Positions 49,386 through 60,800 of a stretch of DNA of 64,000 bases are shown here, one piece after another. Position numbers and translations under genes: made by a program. A model generated the notes under the pieces. It searched no databases and was not told the origin of the DNA. It saw nothing but the letters and a program-made list of their open reading frames with translations. Each line of letters opens with the position of its first letter. The first letter of the stretch is position 1. The DNA is taken from positions 43,378 to 107,377 of the forward strand of contig MU400648.1 of the NCBI GenBank assembly GCA_022578965.1. The letters are read 5' to 3'. This DNA comes from Xylaria sp. FL1777. Taxonomy: Eukaryota; Ascomycota; Sordariomycetes; Xylariales; Xylariaceae.

Positions 49386-49880
49386 TATAACAAACTTATT
49401 ATATATTAATATAATAGGTTTGCTTTTAAGGTTTTAATTTGCAAATAATAATAAGATTTTTAACGGTAGTTTATTAAAAAGGTTTTCGGAGTACTTTTAC
49501 TACTATGCATTAATAGAGGTTTTAAAGGATTAAAAGTAATAAGTGTATTAGTACTTAGCAATTATAAAAAAATTAATAGCTAAAGAACTAGAACTAAATA
49601 AATAACTAAATATAAGAAGTGTATAATTATATAAACAAAGAAAAAGTAGAAAAAGTAGTAACTTTTTTTAAATTACTGCAAGTTTAGTAAGCATTAAATT
49701 ACTATAAGCTTAATAAGCTTTAAATTATTATAAGCTTAATAAGCCTTAGATTACTGTAAGCTTAATAAGCTAGGTAAGTTATTATGTGACTTTAGCTTTA
49801 GCTAGCAAAAAAAAAGGTGCATAGTATATATAAAAGCATTAGGCCGCTCTAAAGGCCACCCCTGTGCTAATTTTGTAACA
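49386..49880 (-). repeat. 5' LTR of nested gypsy element
   Basis: 495 bp. It retains more G/C at its right end (around 49843-49863) than its partner copy. It ends GTAACA at 49880, and AGTAT follows. Confidence 0.9.
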
Positions 49881-49995
49881 AGTATATAAAGTAGAAATAA
49901 AGTTAAAAAATAAAATAAAAAGTAAATAAAATGTTAATGTATTACGCAAAGGTTTATTTAAAATATAATGCTATAAAGCTGCTTAAATAGCTATT

Positions 49996-50197
49996 TATAC
50001 TTTTTAAATACTAGCTTAAAACCTTGTAATTATTACATAAAGTTAAGTTTATACTTAAAAAAGTAAATATTAAAAGAAAAACATCTCTTAAATATAATAC
50101 TAAAAAACTATATATAAATATTACTAATTTAAGTAAAGCTAGTTTGTGCTCCTTAGGTTTTTATATAGCAACTATTGCATAATATACACCATAGCTT
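49996..50197 (-). repeat. Right terminal repeat (5' LTR) of outer element
   Basis: 202 bp partner of 36912-37113. It is followed directly by ATATT, the same 5 bp that precede the left copy. Confidence 0.7.
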
Positions 50198-50202
50198 ATA
50201 TT

Positions 50203-53200
50203 ATCTTAGGTGCTTTAAACTAAAATAGTCCTTGCGTTTGTACTTCTTTAGCTATACTACTTTTTTATTAATTACAACCTTTTTTACCCTTTTTAATACA
50301 AACTTGGAATTTTAGTCTAAAGTAACTATGTTAATTTTTCTGCTTATATTTTTATTTAAAAAACAACAAACTATAATTTATTTACGTAATAACTTTAAAT
50401 CTATTTAAAGTTATACTTAATTAATTAATTATTATATTTTATATATAGTTATATTTTTTTTGTATTTTTTTAACGCTTAGTTTTTATTATATTGCATACT
50501 ATAAATTTTTTAACTAAAATATTGTTTTTTTTATTATTATTTCTTTTATAATTATTTTGCTTGCTTATATAGTTTATTATACTAATATTTATACTACTTT
50601 TTATATTTAAATTAATTAATCTTTTTAATATTATTTTTATTGCTTTTAACTTTAAAAATAATTTTAATTATAAAAGTAATAATTTAAACAAAAAATTTAA
50701 TTTTATATGTTAGTAATAAGTTATAATAAATATACAAAAATACTAGCATTATAATTATAATTAAAGCTATAATTTTTATTAGTTTTTAAAAAAATAGCTT
50801 TTATTATAAACTATAATTAATAACTAATTAAAGCTATAAATACGTAAAATAATTAACGTATTAAAAAACTTTAAAGTTTAATAGCGTTTTTAAAAAGCTA
50901 ATATTTAAATAAAATTTAAAAAAAATAATACAAGTTATAATATTGCTAATATTTTTATATTTTAAAACAAGCTTTTTATTTTATTTAAACAACTAGCTTT
51001 TACTAAATTTAATTTTAAAGCATTTAAAGCTTTTAATAAAAAGCTTTACTAAGTTAAAAATATTTATAATATGCAATAAATCAAAAAGTTATTTTGTTTT
51101 TTTTAGTTTTAAATTTAAAACGCATTTTTATGTTTTGTTACCTTTTTGCTAAATATTTTTATAAATTAGTAAACTAAGCATAAATTTTATAACATAACTA
51201 AAGCTAATATGCTATTTTTTTATATTGCTAAAGCATATATAATTATAGCTTTATTATTAAATATATATATACTTTTAATAAACAATTTTTTATAATAATT
51301 TATTAATATTTACTTTTATAGTAATAAAATATAAACTTAAATAATTAATACTTTTGCTTAATTTAAAATATATATTAGCTATAAGTTTATTTTAAAACAG
51401 CTAAATAAAATAGCTAAACAAAGTTATATATATAATAGTTAATTAACTAATGTTTTAATACTTAAATTAATAAATATATAGCTTAATTTAAAGCATATTA
51501 CTTATAACCTAAGTATTATATTTATATATAATAATTTTAACTTTAAAAACAATATTTAAAATTTTAGCATAAGTTATAAAAATATTATATAAAATTTAAC
51601 TAACTGTTTTATAGTTACTAGTTTAAATATGCTTAACTTATTTATGCAGTTATAATAATATACTATTACTTTTTTTAAAAAAAAATAGCTTTTTTTTTAC
51701 TTAATGCTAATTTTAGCTTATATAAATAAAGCAACTAATTATTTATTAATTTATATTATTCGTTTTTTATTTAAATTATTACATTTAAAAAGGTTTGCTT
51801 TATTTTTAAACATTATATAACTGCAAAATAACATTAGCTATATTCTATAAACTTTTGCTATTTATAAAAACAAAAAAAAAATATTTAAAGTATATTAAGT
51901 TTATAATACTTTATTTTATACTATTTTAAATTATTAAAACTATAATAAATAACTTGTAATAATACATAAAAATTAAAAAATTACATCTTTTATTTAAGCT
52001 ATAGCAATTATTTAAATAAAAGCAAATAATATATATAACTATAAACAATAAATACTTCTTATATTAACCTTTTTTTATATTATGCTAAATTTTATTTAAC
52101 TAATTTTTTAGATTTTTTAGAATCCTCTTATAAAACATAACGTATAATTCTTTAACTGCAAGCAACATATTAAAAAAAATAAGGTTTAATACTATTAAGC
52201 CTTGCTATTACTACATAATAAGTTTTATGCTTATATTTTAGCGTTCTTAATTTATAACTTAGTTAAATTTAGTATACTATTCTTTAATAAAATCTAATTA
52301 AACTATATTTAAACAACATTAAAAAGCATAAATTTTATATTACTTAAGCAAAAAATTATAGCTTTATAATTTTAATAATTAAAATATGCAAATTAAATAA
52401 AAAAATATACTTAAAACAAAAGCAAATTAATTAACATTAAGTTTTAAAACTATTACTAATATATAAATATTATAAAATATTTACTTATAATAACTATAGC
52501 AGTTTAACTTAGCAACTATAAAATACTACGTTAAATTATTTCTTATTTTTTTATTTTTTTCTATAGAAAAAAGTCTAATAACTATAAACTAAAAATGTTA
52601 TATTTTGCTTAATTATTTTATTTTAATGTTATAAAACTAAAACTTGCAACAAAAATACTATAGTTAAGCTTTATTTAATATATTATAGCTAAAAGCAAAT
52701 AAAAAGCTATTAATTTAGCTTTAAAGCATATTAATAGTACTTTTGCAATTAATATAAAAAATAACAAAAATTTCACGCAGAATATTTTTATTATATTTAA
52801 TTAATTAACTATTATAAACCTTTATACTGCTTTAATTTGTAGTAATATAAAACAGTCTTTTTAAACATATTAAAATAAGCAGCATACTTTTTTTTTTACT
52901 AACTGAAATATTATTAAATATGCTTGCAAAATATATATTAATAGCAATACTAAAAAACGTACTAATAGCTATATTACGTTATATAATCCTTTTAATACGC
53001 TAAATTTATTAACAAAAAAAAAGCAATAATTTATTAATACTAAAATTAATAAGTTTAATACTAAGGTTATTTAATTAATTAAAATTTTAATATAGCAAAA
53101 CATACTAAGTTTAGCTAATAAAAATAAGCTATTTATTAAAAGTAATAAAAAACAGCAGCTATATATCTTTAATTATAAAAAAACAAAAGAAAAAAAAAAA

Positions 53201-54868
53201 AACTAAAAAACTATAGCTAAATATAAATTAGCGCAAAATATTATATATGTTTTACTTTCTTTGCTTTTTTTTTAGCTTTTTAGAACTACTATTTGCTAGC
53301 AATTCTTTATTATGCTTTAATAGTTTAAATTATACTAATAAATCTATAGCTAGCAATATATTTATATATATAAAAAAAGCACTTAAAAGTAATATAACTA
53401 TAGTTAGTTTTACTAAAAACAATAAAACAAAAGTTATAACTACTACTAGGTATAAAGCTAATTAGCTTAACTATATACTAAACGTTTAATAAGTATTTAA
53501 CTGCTGCTTTATTTATATTTTTAGTATTAATTTCAAAATTAAACAAAATATATTTTTAATAACATTTTTAATTTATGCCTTGTTTATAAAATGTTTAGCA
53601 TACTTATTAAAAGCATGCTAATATATTATAAAAAGTTTAGTATATAAAACATAGCTATATTTTTTTTATTTATTTTATTTAAATATTTTTATAATATTAT
53701 AAATTAAAAAAAACATAGTATTTATATTAACTACTTTGTTAAATATAGTAGCAATATATTATTAAACTTTTTTTAGTATAAAATATTTTGCTATATTATT
53801 AATAGTAAAATTTAAGTATTAATATAAGTTTGCAGAATGTTTTGCGCAAAATTTTTAAAGCTTTTATTATAAAAACCAAAAAATAGTTCTTTTTTAAAGC
53901 GCAAACTACTAGCATATTTTTAATAGCAACTTTAATAATTAACTAAAGTTATAATAACATAAATTATAACATACTTTTTATTATATATTTTTTTGCTTTT
54001 TAATATTTTTATTATTTAGCTGCTATAAAAACTATAAAGCATACTTTTTAAAGCATTTTATATTTATAAACTTATATATATTTAGCTAAATAGCTTATAG
54101 CTTATTTTTAAACTTTAGTTTAGCTTTAGTTTATTTAGTAAGCTTAATTAGCTTAAATTATTCTAGTTTAAAATTAACTATTAAACTATTTTTATTTTTA
54201 AGCTTATTAGTTATAATTAATTAATAGTTTAATAATATAAACTATATATAGTTAAATATTAAGCTTTTTAATATATTATTGCTTATATTTATTATAAAGC
54301 ATAAATTATTTCGATTATTTTTTAGTAGCCTTTTTTTATGCTTTAGTTTAAAAAGCTTAACTTTTTATGCTTTTAATAAATCGAAATATTAATAAAAAGC
54401 AAAAAAAAATGCTATTTTTTATATTATATTATTTTAAATAGCTTAGCTAAACTTTTGCAATAAGTTTAAAAAGTTTTTAAAAGCAATAAAGCTAAACTAA
54501 ACAATATATATTACGTTATAAATATTTATCTTTATTTTAAAAGCTATAATAGTAAACATAATCTAACAAAAAAAGTTTAGCTTTATAAACTTATTATATA
54601 ATTACTATTAGTTATTAAAACATATATTTACATTATATTTTTAAATAAAGCGCTTTATTTTAGTTAAAATAAACTTTAATTTTTAAAGCTATATTATTAA
54701 AAAATAATGCATAGCAATAAACCTTTTTTTGCTATTTATAAAAACAATAGTTTTAAAAATTAAGTATGCTATATTATGCTATATTTTATTAATTAAAAAA
54801 CTTAACTACTAGTAATTTTTTATAATAGTACCTTTTTTTATAAAATAAACAATAAAAAATATATTAAG
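50203..54868. other. AT-rich interval between retroelements
   Basis: Decayed repeat DNA. The first 140 bp after the outer element retain slightly more G/C. A plus-strand stretch near 53 kb resembles a transposase C-terminus (listed separately). Near 54302-54390 an imperfect inverted repeat (ATTTCGAT and ATCGAAAT arms) is visible. Otherwise nothing is recognisable. Confidence 0.5.
52830..53040 (+). pseudogene. Possible pogo/Fot-type DDE transposase relic
   Basis: The plus-strand frame contains KQSF, then INSNTKKRTNSYI and LYNPFNTLNLLTKKK (core 52967-53011). The order resembles the fungal pogo C-terminal region, where a Thr/Lys helix is followed by a TGL-x-PFNPE-x-VL motif. Stops interrupt it and the DDE residues are not identifiable. 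Tentative. Confidence 0.3.
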
Positions 54869-54873
54869 CTAAT
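54869..54873 (+). repeat. Target-site duplication CTAAT (left)
   Basis: Identical to 63595-63599, just outside the other LTR. Confidence 0.85.
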
Positions 54874-55080
54874 TAGTATGGTTTACTATAGGTAGTAAAG
54901 CAATTAAGCATAAAAAGTGCAATGTAGATTAAAAAGAGAGGGCCTTGCAAGCAATTGCAGTAATAATTGCCTTAGGCATAAGACTTTATATAGCTATTTA
55001 GTTAAGCTACTATAGCTACAGTAAAAATACTACTATAGCTAAACCCCATAGATATAAAGTTTCCTTTTTAGTTTGTATTA
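54874..55080 (-). repeat. 3' LTR of second gypsy element
   Basis: 207 bp, same length as the copy at 63388-63594. The shared core includes AAGCAATTAAGCATAAAAAG and AGCTACTATAGCTACAGTA. Confidence 0.9.
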
Positions 55081-55665
55081 AGTGCTAAAGCACAATAAAA
55101 AAGTTATTAACTTTAATAAGGCTAATATAGCTATTTATATAATTAATTTTTATTAGAAATTATAATTAATTTAACTGTTTATTAATTTATTAATTAATTA
55201 AGCAAGCGTGACTTTTTATAGCTGTTTATACGGTTGCTTGCTAATAATAGGCTTAGTAGCTTTTGCTTTATTTTTTGGTTTTAACTTAGCTTGACTTTCT
55301 ATATAAGCTTAGTATTCTTTAACTAAGTTTTTAGCTAATTAAAGTTATTATTTTAATTTTTATTAGTTGTTTTTATAACTATATTTTTTTTATTTAACTA
55401 AGTAATTAAAACTTAACTTAGTCCGATTAATATAATACTTTAAAATAGTTTTAATTTTAAACAAATTATTTTTTTTGTTAGAGTTTTGCTTATTATAAAT
55501 AAAACTAGGTAAAAGTATAGTTTAATAAAATAGGTTTTTATTTTGTTAGCTAGGTAAAAAGTATATAACTGAGATTATAAAATGTATGCTAAAAGTTTTT
55601 AGCAAATTAATATAATAGGCTAACCGACTTATTTGTTTTATTACTTTATATAGTTTAGCGCGTTG

Positions 55666-55926
55666 CTATAAGTACTTTTTAAATAAGTTACTAAAAAAAT
55701 GGTATTTTTTATGCAGCTTTAAATAAACTTTGTTTTTAATGTTAAACTTTATAAGCTTATGCTTATTGTTATAATAATATTTAGCTTTTATAGTAGCAAA
55801 GTTTATAGCTAACTTAGCATTTTTACGTAAATGTTTATAAAAAAAGCAGATGTTTTTTAATGTGCTATATAACTTATTATTGCTAGTAAGTACGTTGTTA
55901 AAACTAAGAAGTTTAAATTTAAACAA
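55666..55926 (-). pseudogene. Integrase C-terminal fragment (gypsy)
   Basis: 86 codons remain open. The stretch AKYYYNNKHKLIKFNIKNKV followed by YLKLHKKYHFFSNLFKKYL is the conserved end of a gypsy integrase, which normally reads as a YYDKKHKP-type motif, then a G-D-K-V strand and a LKLHKGYH-type strand. Asp and Gly positions now read Asn and Lys, consistent with G-to-A change. Non-functional. Confidence 0.8.
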
Positions 55927-57837
55927 TTGCTTATGTAGTAAAAACTTAATAAAGTTAAAGTATGCATTATTGAAGTTTTATTGCAAAAATGGAAGAATAT
56001 TTACTTAGTTGCAATTAAAGTAAGCAAAGGTATAATATTAAATAACAATTTTAATAGTTTAGTTTTTGCGCTTAAATATGCTATTACTTTATAGGTAGTA
56101 TGCTATAGTTATTAAAAGCTATACGTTATAACCTTTTTATAGACCTATTTAGAATTTCAAAGTAAACTTATAGTTATAATTAAAGATAATATTGCTTAGT
56201 ATGCCTTAGTTGCACAATAAAAGCATTTTAGCAAAAGCAAAACTTTAATTTTTTGCTATATATGTTTTATAACTTAAAATTAGTAACGTATGTTTAAATG
56301 TAGCATATATTATAAGTATTAGTGCATTATAATATATGTACTTATTTAATTGCTATAAAGTTTTTATTGCTAATACATTAAGCAAATCTGTAATAAAGTT
56401 TACTGCAACCGTTTTTATAAATCAAAAATCTTTAAGTTAAATTAGTTAGTAATTGCTATTTGGTTTATTTTAACTTGTTATATAAAGTTTATAACTGTTA
56501 TAATATTACAAATATGTTTTTACTTTTTAAGTTTTCTTTTTAATAGAAAAACCTTTAAGGTTATATATTATACGCTTTTTATTAAAGTAGTGTTTATTGT
56601 TGTAAGCTATAGCAAAAAACTTGCTAACTTAATCCTTAAAAATATAAAAGCAATAATAGCTTTTTTTGTTAATATTATAAAGCAGTTTATTTATAATTGC
56701 AAAAAAATAGCCTAAGCGTAAAAAATTTGCAGCGTTTTTATTGCTATTTGCACGTATTATGTTTAAAGTTCTACAATATTTTAAGTCTTTATTATAATTA
56801 GCAATAATTTTTAATTTTACTTTATTACTTATAACAGCTTTTGCTAATACTAACTAAATGTTATTAAGCATAAAATCTTTATTAGTTTTTTATATGTTGC
56901 TTTTTATATTAAGCAAGTTTTTAATGTTTTTAAAACAACTTAGTGTATTTAATATATAGTTAATATAGCTAAGCAAGTAGTATACTTATAAATTATATTA
57001 AAAAAAATAAATTAAGGCATTAATAAAGTGCTTATTAACGCAATTTATAAACGTAGTGTTTAGATTAGTTTAATTAATAATGCTTTTAGTAGCAAAATAA
57101 TTAATAAAAATAACTATAAAGTTTTTTAACGCTTTAATTGTTGTGTACAAACGTTTGTATGCTTATATAACATAACTTATTTCTATTTTGAAAAAATTAT
57201 ATTACAACTTAAAAATTAAAATATATTTGCTTAAATATATAACAAAAAGCATTTATGCATTAAAGATAAAAGTACTTAGTTATTATACATAATTATTTTT
57301 TATGTAGTATAGTATAATACTAAAGCCTTGTTTAAAAAATGCATTTATTTATATATATAACAACTTATTAAAGTTGTAATAATGTAGTATAGTATGCAAA
57401 CAAATAAAATCTTAAATAGCTTAAAATAATGCTTTTTTAGCTTTTATAAGTTTAAAGAAAATCAAGCAGCAATATGTTTAATGCTTGCTAAAGTTGTTTA
57501 TTTTAAACTTTTTAAACTTACGTTTTTTATTAAGCAATGCAGTTTTGCATTTTTATAATAGTTCTGAGATTTTTGCGTAAAACAAAATTAATAAACGTAA
57601 AAAACTTATAATACTTAAATATTGTTTAAAAGCTTTAAATTAACAAAGGAACTTAATATTTTATATTGCTTTAATTTTTTGCTTAGTAGTTAATATGCTA
57701 AAAGCGTTTACTTAGAAGCTTAAAAGCTTAATAAAAAAGTATACTATAAAAAACTTTTTTAGCAAAAAAAATATTTTTTTGCTTTAAAACAGCTTAAAAA
57801 TAGTGCGTAAATAAAAGAGGTGTTCTTTTTTAGTATT

Positions 57838-57861
57838 AAAGTAAATTATAATATCGTTAAT
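57838..57861 (-). pseudogene. Reverse-transcriptase catalytic motif relic (second gypsy)
   Basis: The minus strand reads INDIIIYF within CRAFINDIIIYFNTKKEHL. The gypsy form has a F-I-D-D core; the first Asp is now Asn while the second is retained. This shows the element family and orientation. It is inactive as it stands. Confidence 0.85.
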
Positions 57862-60800
57862 AAAAGCACGGCAAAAGTGCTTAAACTTTTTAAGTAAGCA
57901 ATTTATAAACTGTTGTATATACATAAATATATTGCAAAATCTTATAAGTATAACTATAAACTATTTAAGACTTTTTAGGTTAATAATAGTAAATCTATTA
58001 TAATAATTAAAATGTACTCCAAATTAATAAAAAAAAGAAGTTGCGTTTATATAAGTTATATACTTTTTTTTTTTAATTAATAAAATAACCTTGAATTAAA
58101 GAAGCAAAAGATAATTATTTAAAATAGCTACTTTGTTTAAAGTTTGCAAGTTAATTATTAGTTATAAGTGTAGTTTTTTTTTTTTTTGCGTTTAAACTAC
58201 AAAAGTAAAGTGCGCAAATAAAGTAAGTTTATTAACTTATTTCATTTAACTTTATATATAAAGCTAATTAAAAATAAGATTAATAGCTTTTTTATTATAA
58301 ATGCTTAAAAAATAAAGTTAATTGTTTAACTTAGTTTTTTGCTAATTGTTTACTAAAGGTATTTTTATAAGTTTATTTTTAAGGATATTAATAATATTTT
58401 AGTTTTGCTAGATTTTAGGAATCTTGTTAATTAGTTGTAAGATTTTCTTTGCTATTATATTTTTGCTAATATAAATAAAGTAGCTAGCTAATAATATAAC
58501 TTTGTTTTTTTTGTTAGGTTTTTTAATTCTTAAAGTAGAAATAATTTTGCAAATCTTAGGTTTTAGCGTATTTAAGTTTATTATATTGTTTATTTCTTTT
58601 AGTAGCTAGTTAGCTAATCTTTTAATTATATTATATACTGCGTTAGTAATTAAGCTAGTAGTTAAAATACTAGTTTGTTTAAGCATATTTATTATATTAG
58701 TAATATTAGTTATATTAGTATAAAAGTTAAAGTTATAGCTAAGAATATATATATTAGTAGCAATTTATTTAAGCATAAAAGTTAAGTTAATTAACTTATT
58801 TATATAAAATGCGTTAGAAAACTTAAAGTTGTTAAAAATATAAACGCTTTTATTAATAATATTTAAGCTAATGCTAATAGTATTAATAGTTCTAGCGTTA
58901 ATGTTTTTAAGTATTATGCTAAATAAAGCACTTATAGCTATAATGCTTATAGTTAGCATAACTATTTTTAAACATGCTTTTTAAGATCTTTTTTTAGCTT
59001 TGCTACTAAAAAACTGCTTTTAAATAGTGCTAACATAAGTACTTTTAGGTATAGTTTTAATTCGAAGCAAAAAATTAGCTAAAACTACACTTTTAAAAGT
59101 AGTAAACTTAACAAGTGTAGCTATATTATTTTTATAAAATAGCTTAAACATAAAGTTATAATTAGCAAGCAAAAGTTTGTATGTAGCTAGAGCTTATACT
59201 GTAGCGCTAGGCCTAAAAAATACTTTACGAGCTAAAGTAACTTTTTATATATATAAGTACGCGTATAAGTATACTTAAAATGGAATTTTAAAGTTGTTTA
59301 TGTTAATTATAGTTACTTTTGCTTTTTTGTAATTAATAATTATACTTTATGGATTTAAATATTTAGTGCTTAGCAGAAAACAAGGTGTTATGTTTTTTTT
59401 AATTATTTAAGCTTTTTTTTTAATTTATAGAAGCTTAAAAAATTTATGATTATTATGTTTTAATAAGTAAAGTTTAAATTTAACTTTTAATATGTAATAA
59501 AAGCGGCTTTTATTAATGCTTTTAATTTTTTTTGCTTATTAACTTTTTTAATGTTTAATTGTATGTTTGTAAGTATTAAAGAGCTTATGCGTAATAATGC
59601 TTTATAATGCACTTATGTTTAAGCATACTTAAACTTTTTTATTATTAGGTTTAACGTATGTATTTACTTTAAAATATAAGTATTTAACGCTAAAACATTT
59701 TAATAAATTGTTTAAAGTATTAGTAACTAGGAGTGCTTAGTATATGCAAAGTATAATTAGCTTAGCTTTAGATTTAGCGCTTTTAATTTTTGCAAAAACG
59801 TTTATTTTTAGCTAATATAAAGCTAAGTTTGCTTGTAATTTGTTTATACTGCAGGTTTTTAAGTAGCAAAACAGCTAATTATAAAAATTAAACAAAGTGT
59901 AATAACGCTTATATATATGCGTTATTAAATTAGCAAGCAATTAAAATATAATTTGTTTATATAAGTAATTAGTATATTTATAAGCGTATTAGTTCTTGTT
60001 ATATAATAAATCAAAAGTTTTTTTATAATATTTGCATGTATTATTATAGTTTATTATTATAAAAGCTATGCTATTTAAGCTTTCCGAAAAAAAAAAGGTT
60101 AAGTTTTTAAACTTAAAAAAAGTAAACTTAAAATTAAAGTTTACAAAATAAGCTTAGTTATAATTCTTTTTGTGCTTATTATATTTATTTTAATAATGCT
60201 TGTAATTATATTTATGTTTGTGTTTTTTTTTTTTTTATGAAAGCTTATTGTTGTTGTTTTTACTATTTTTGCTGAACTTATTTTTATTTTTTGATTTATA
60301 CTTATACTTGTTTTTATAGAACTTGCAATTATGACCTTTAGGTAAAAGTAATCAGTGTTGTATGTATTGCTTTTTTTTTTTGCGTGCGTAAAGAAACATT
60401 TTTTTTGCTACTGCAATAAAAATTAGCTTTGCTTTAGCAACCTTAGTTATATATTTAGCTAAAGATTTTTTTTCTTTAAAAGCATAAAAGTATTGCTTAA
60501 TGTTTATATTTATATAAATTTAAATAGAAATTATTATGTTTTGCTAATTACTATTGTTTTTAGTTAAGGTTTTTATTGCTTTAATATATTGCAGCTTTTT
60601 TTAAATAAAAGTTATTATTGCTATGTTTTTTTAAGCTATGTTTTCTAAAGTAAGCTTAGTGCTATTAAATTATTAAGTTGCTTTAAAAGCAAGCATTATA
60701 AATTAAATCGTAAGTTCGTTAAGTATTTTGTTTAATTTTTTAGCATAATAGCTTATATATATAACTAATATTAATTTATTATTTTATTATATTATTGCAG

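Larger units (their letters stand above)
42178..49880 (-). mobile_element. Full-length Ty3/gypsy retrotransposon, mutated, nested
   Basis: 7703 bp with direct LTRs of 494 bp (42178-42671) and 495 bp (49386-49880) and a perfect 5-bp target duplication AGTAT. On the minus strand the LTR begins TGTTA; at the other end a terminal CA has become TA. A purine-rich tract on the minus strand next to 42672 fits the polypurine tract beside the 3' LTR. The reverse transcriptase catalytic motif is at 45663-45692 on the minus strand. No open frame remains. It sits inside the outer element and is therefore the younger of the two. Confidence 0.9.
36912..50197 (-). mobile_element. Outer LTR retrotransposon, mutated, split by a nested gypsy element
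   Basis: Direct repeats of 202 bp at 36912-37113 and 49996-50197 bound it. The flanking 5 bp ATATT at 36907-36911 and 50198-50202 match perfectly. The terminal repeat begins TG in the left copy (TA in the right) but ends CTT in both, not CA, so the right boundary is tentative. Without the nested element the internal part is about 5.2 kb (37114-42177 plus 49881-49995). A gag zinc-knuckle relic at 40891-40944 reads on the minus strand, so the right repeat is the 5' LTR. No frame survives. Confidence 0.6.

Noticed and set aside
53247..53465. 72-codon plus-strand frame in the AT-rich block
   Set aside because: No recognisable motif; chance frame or unreadable transposon remnant.
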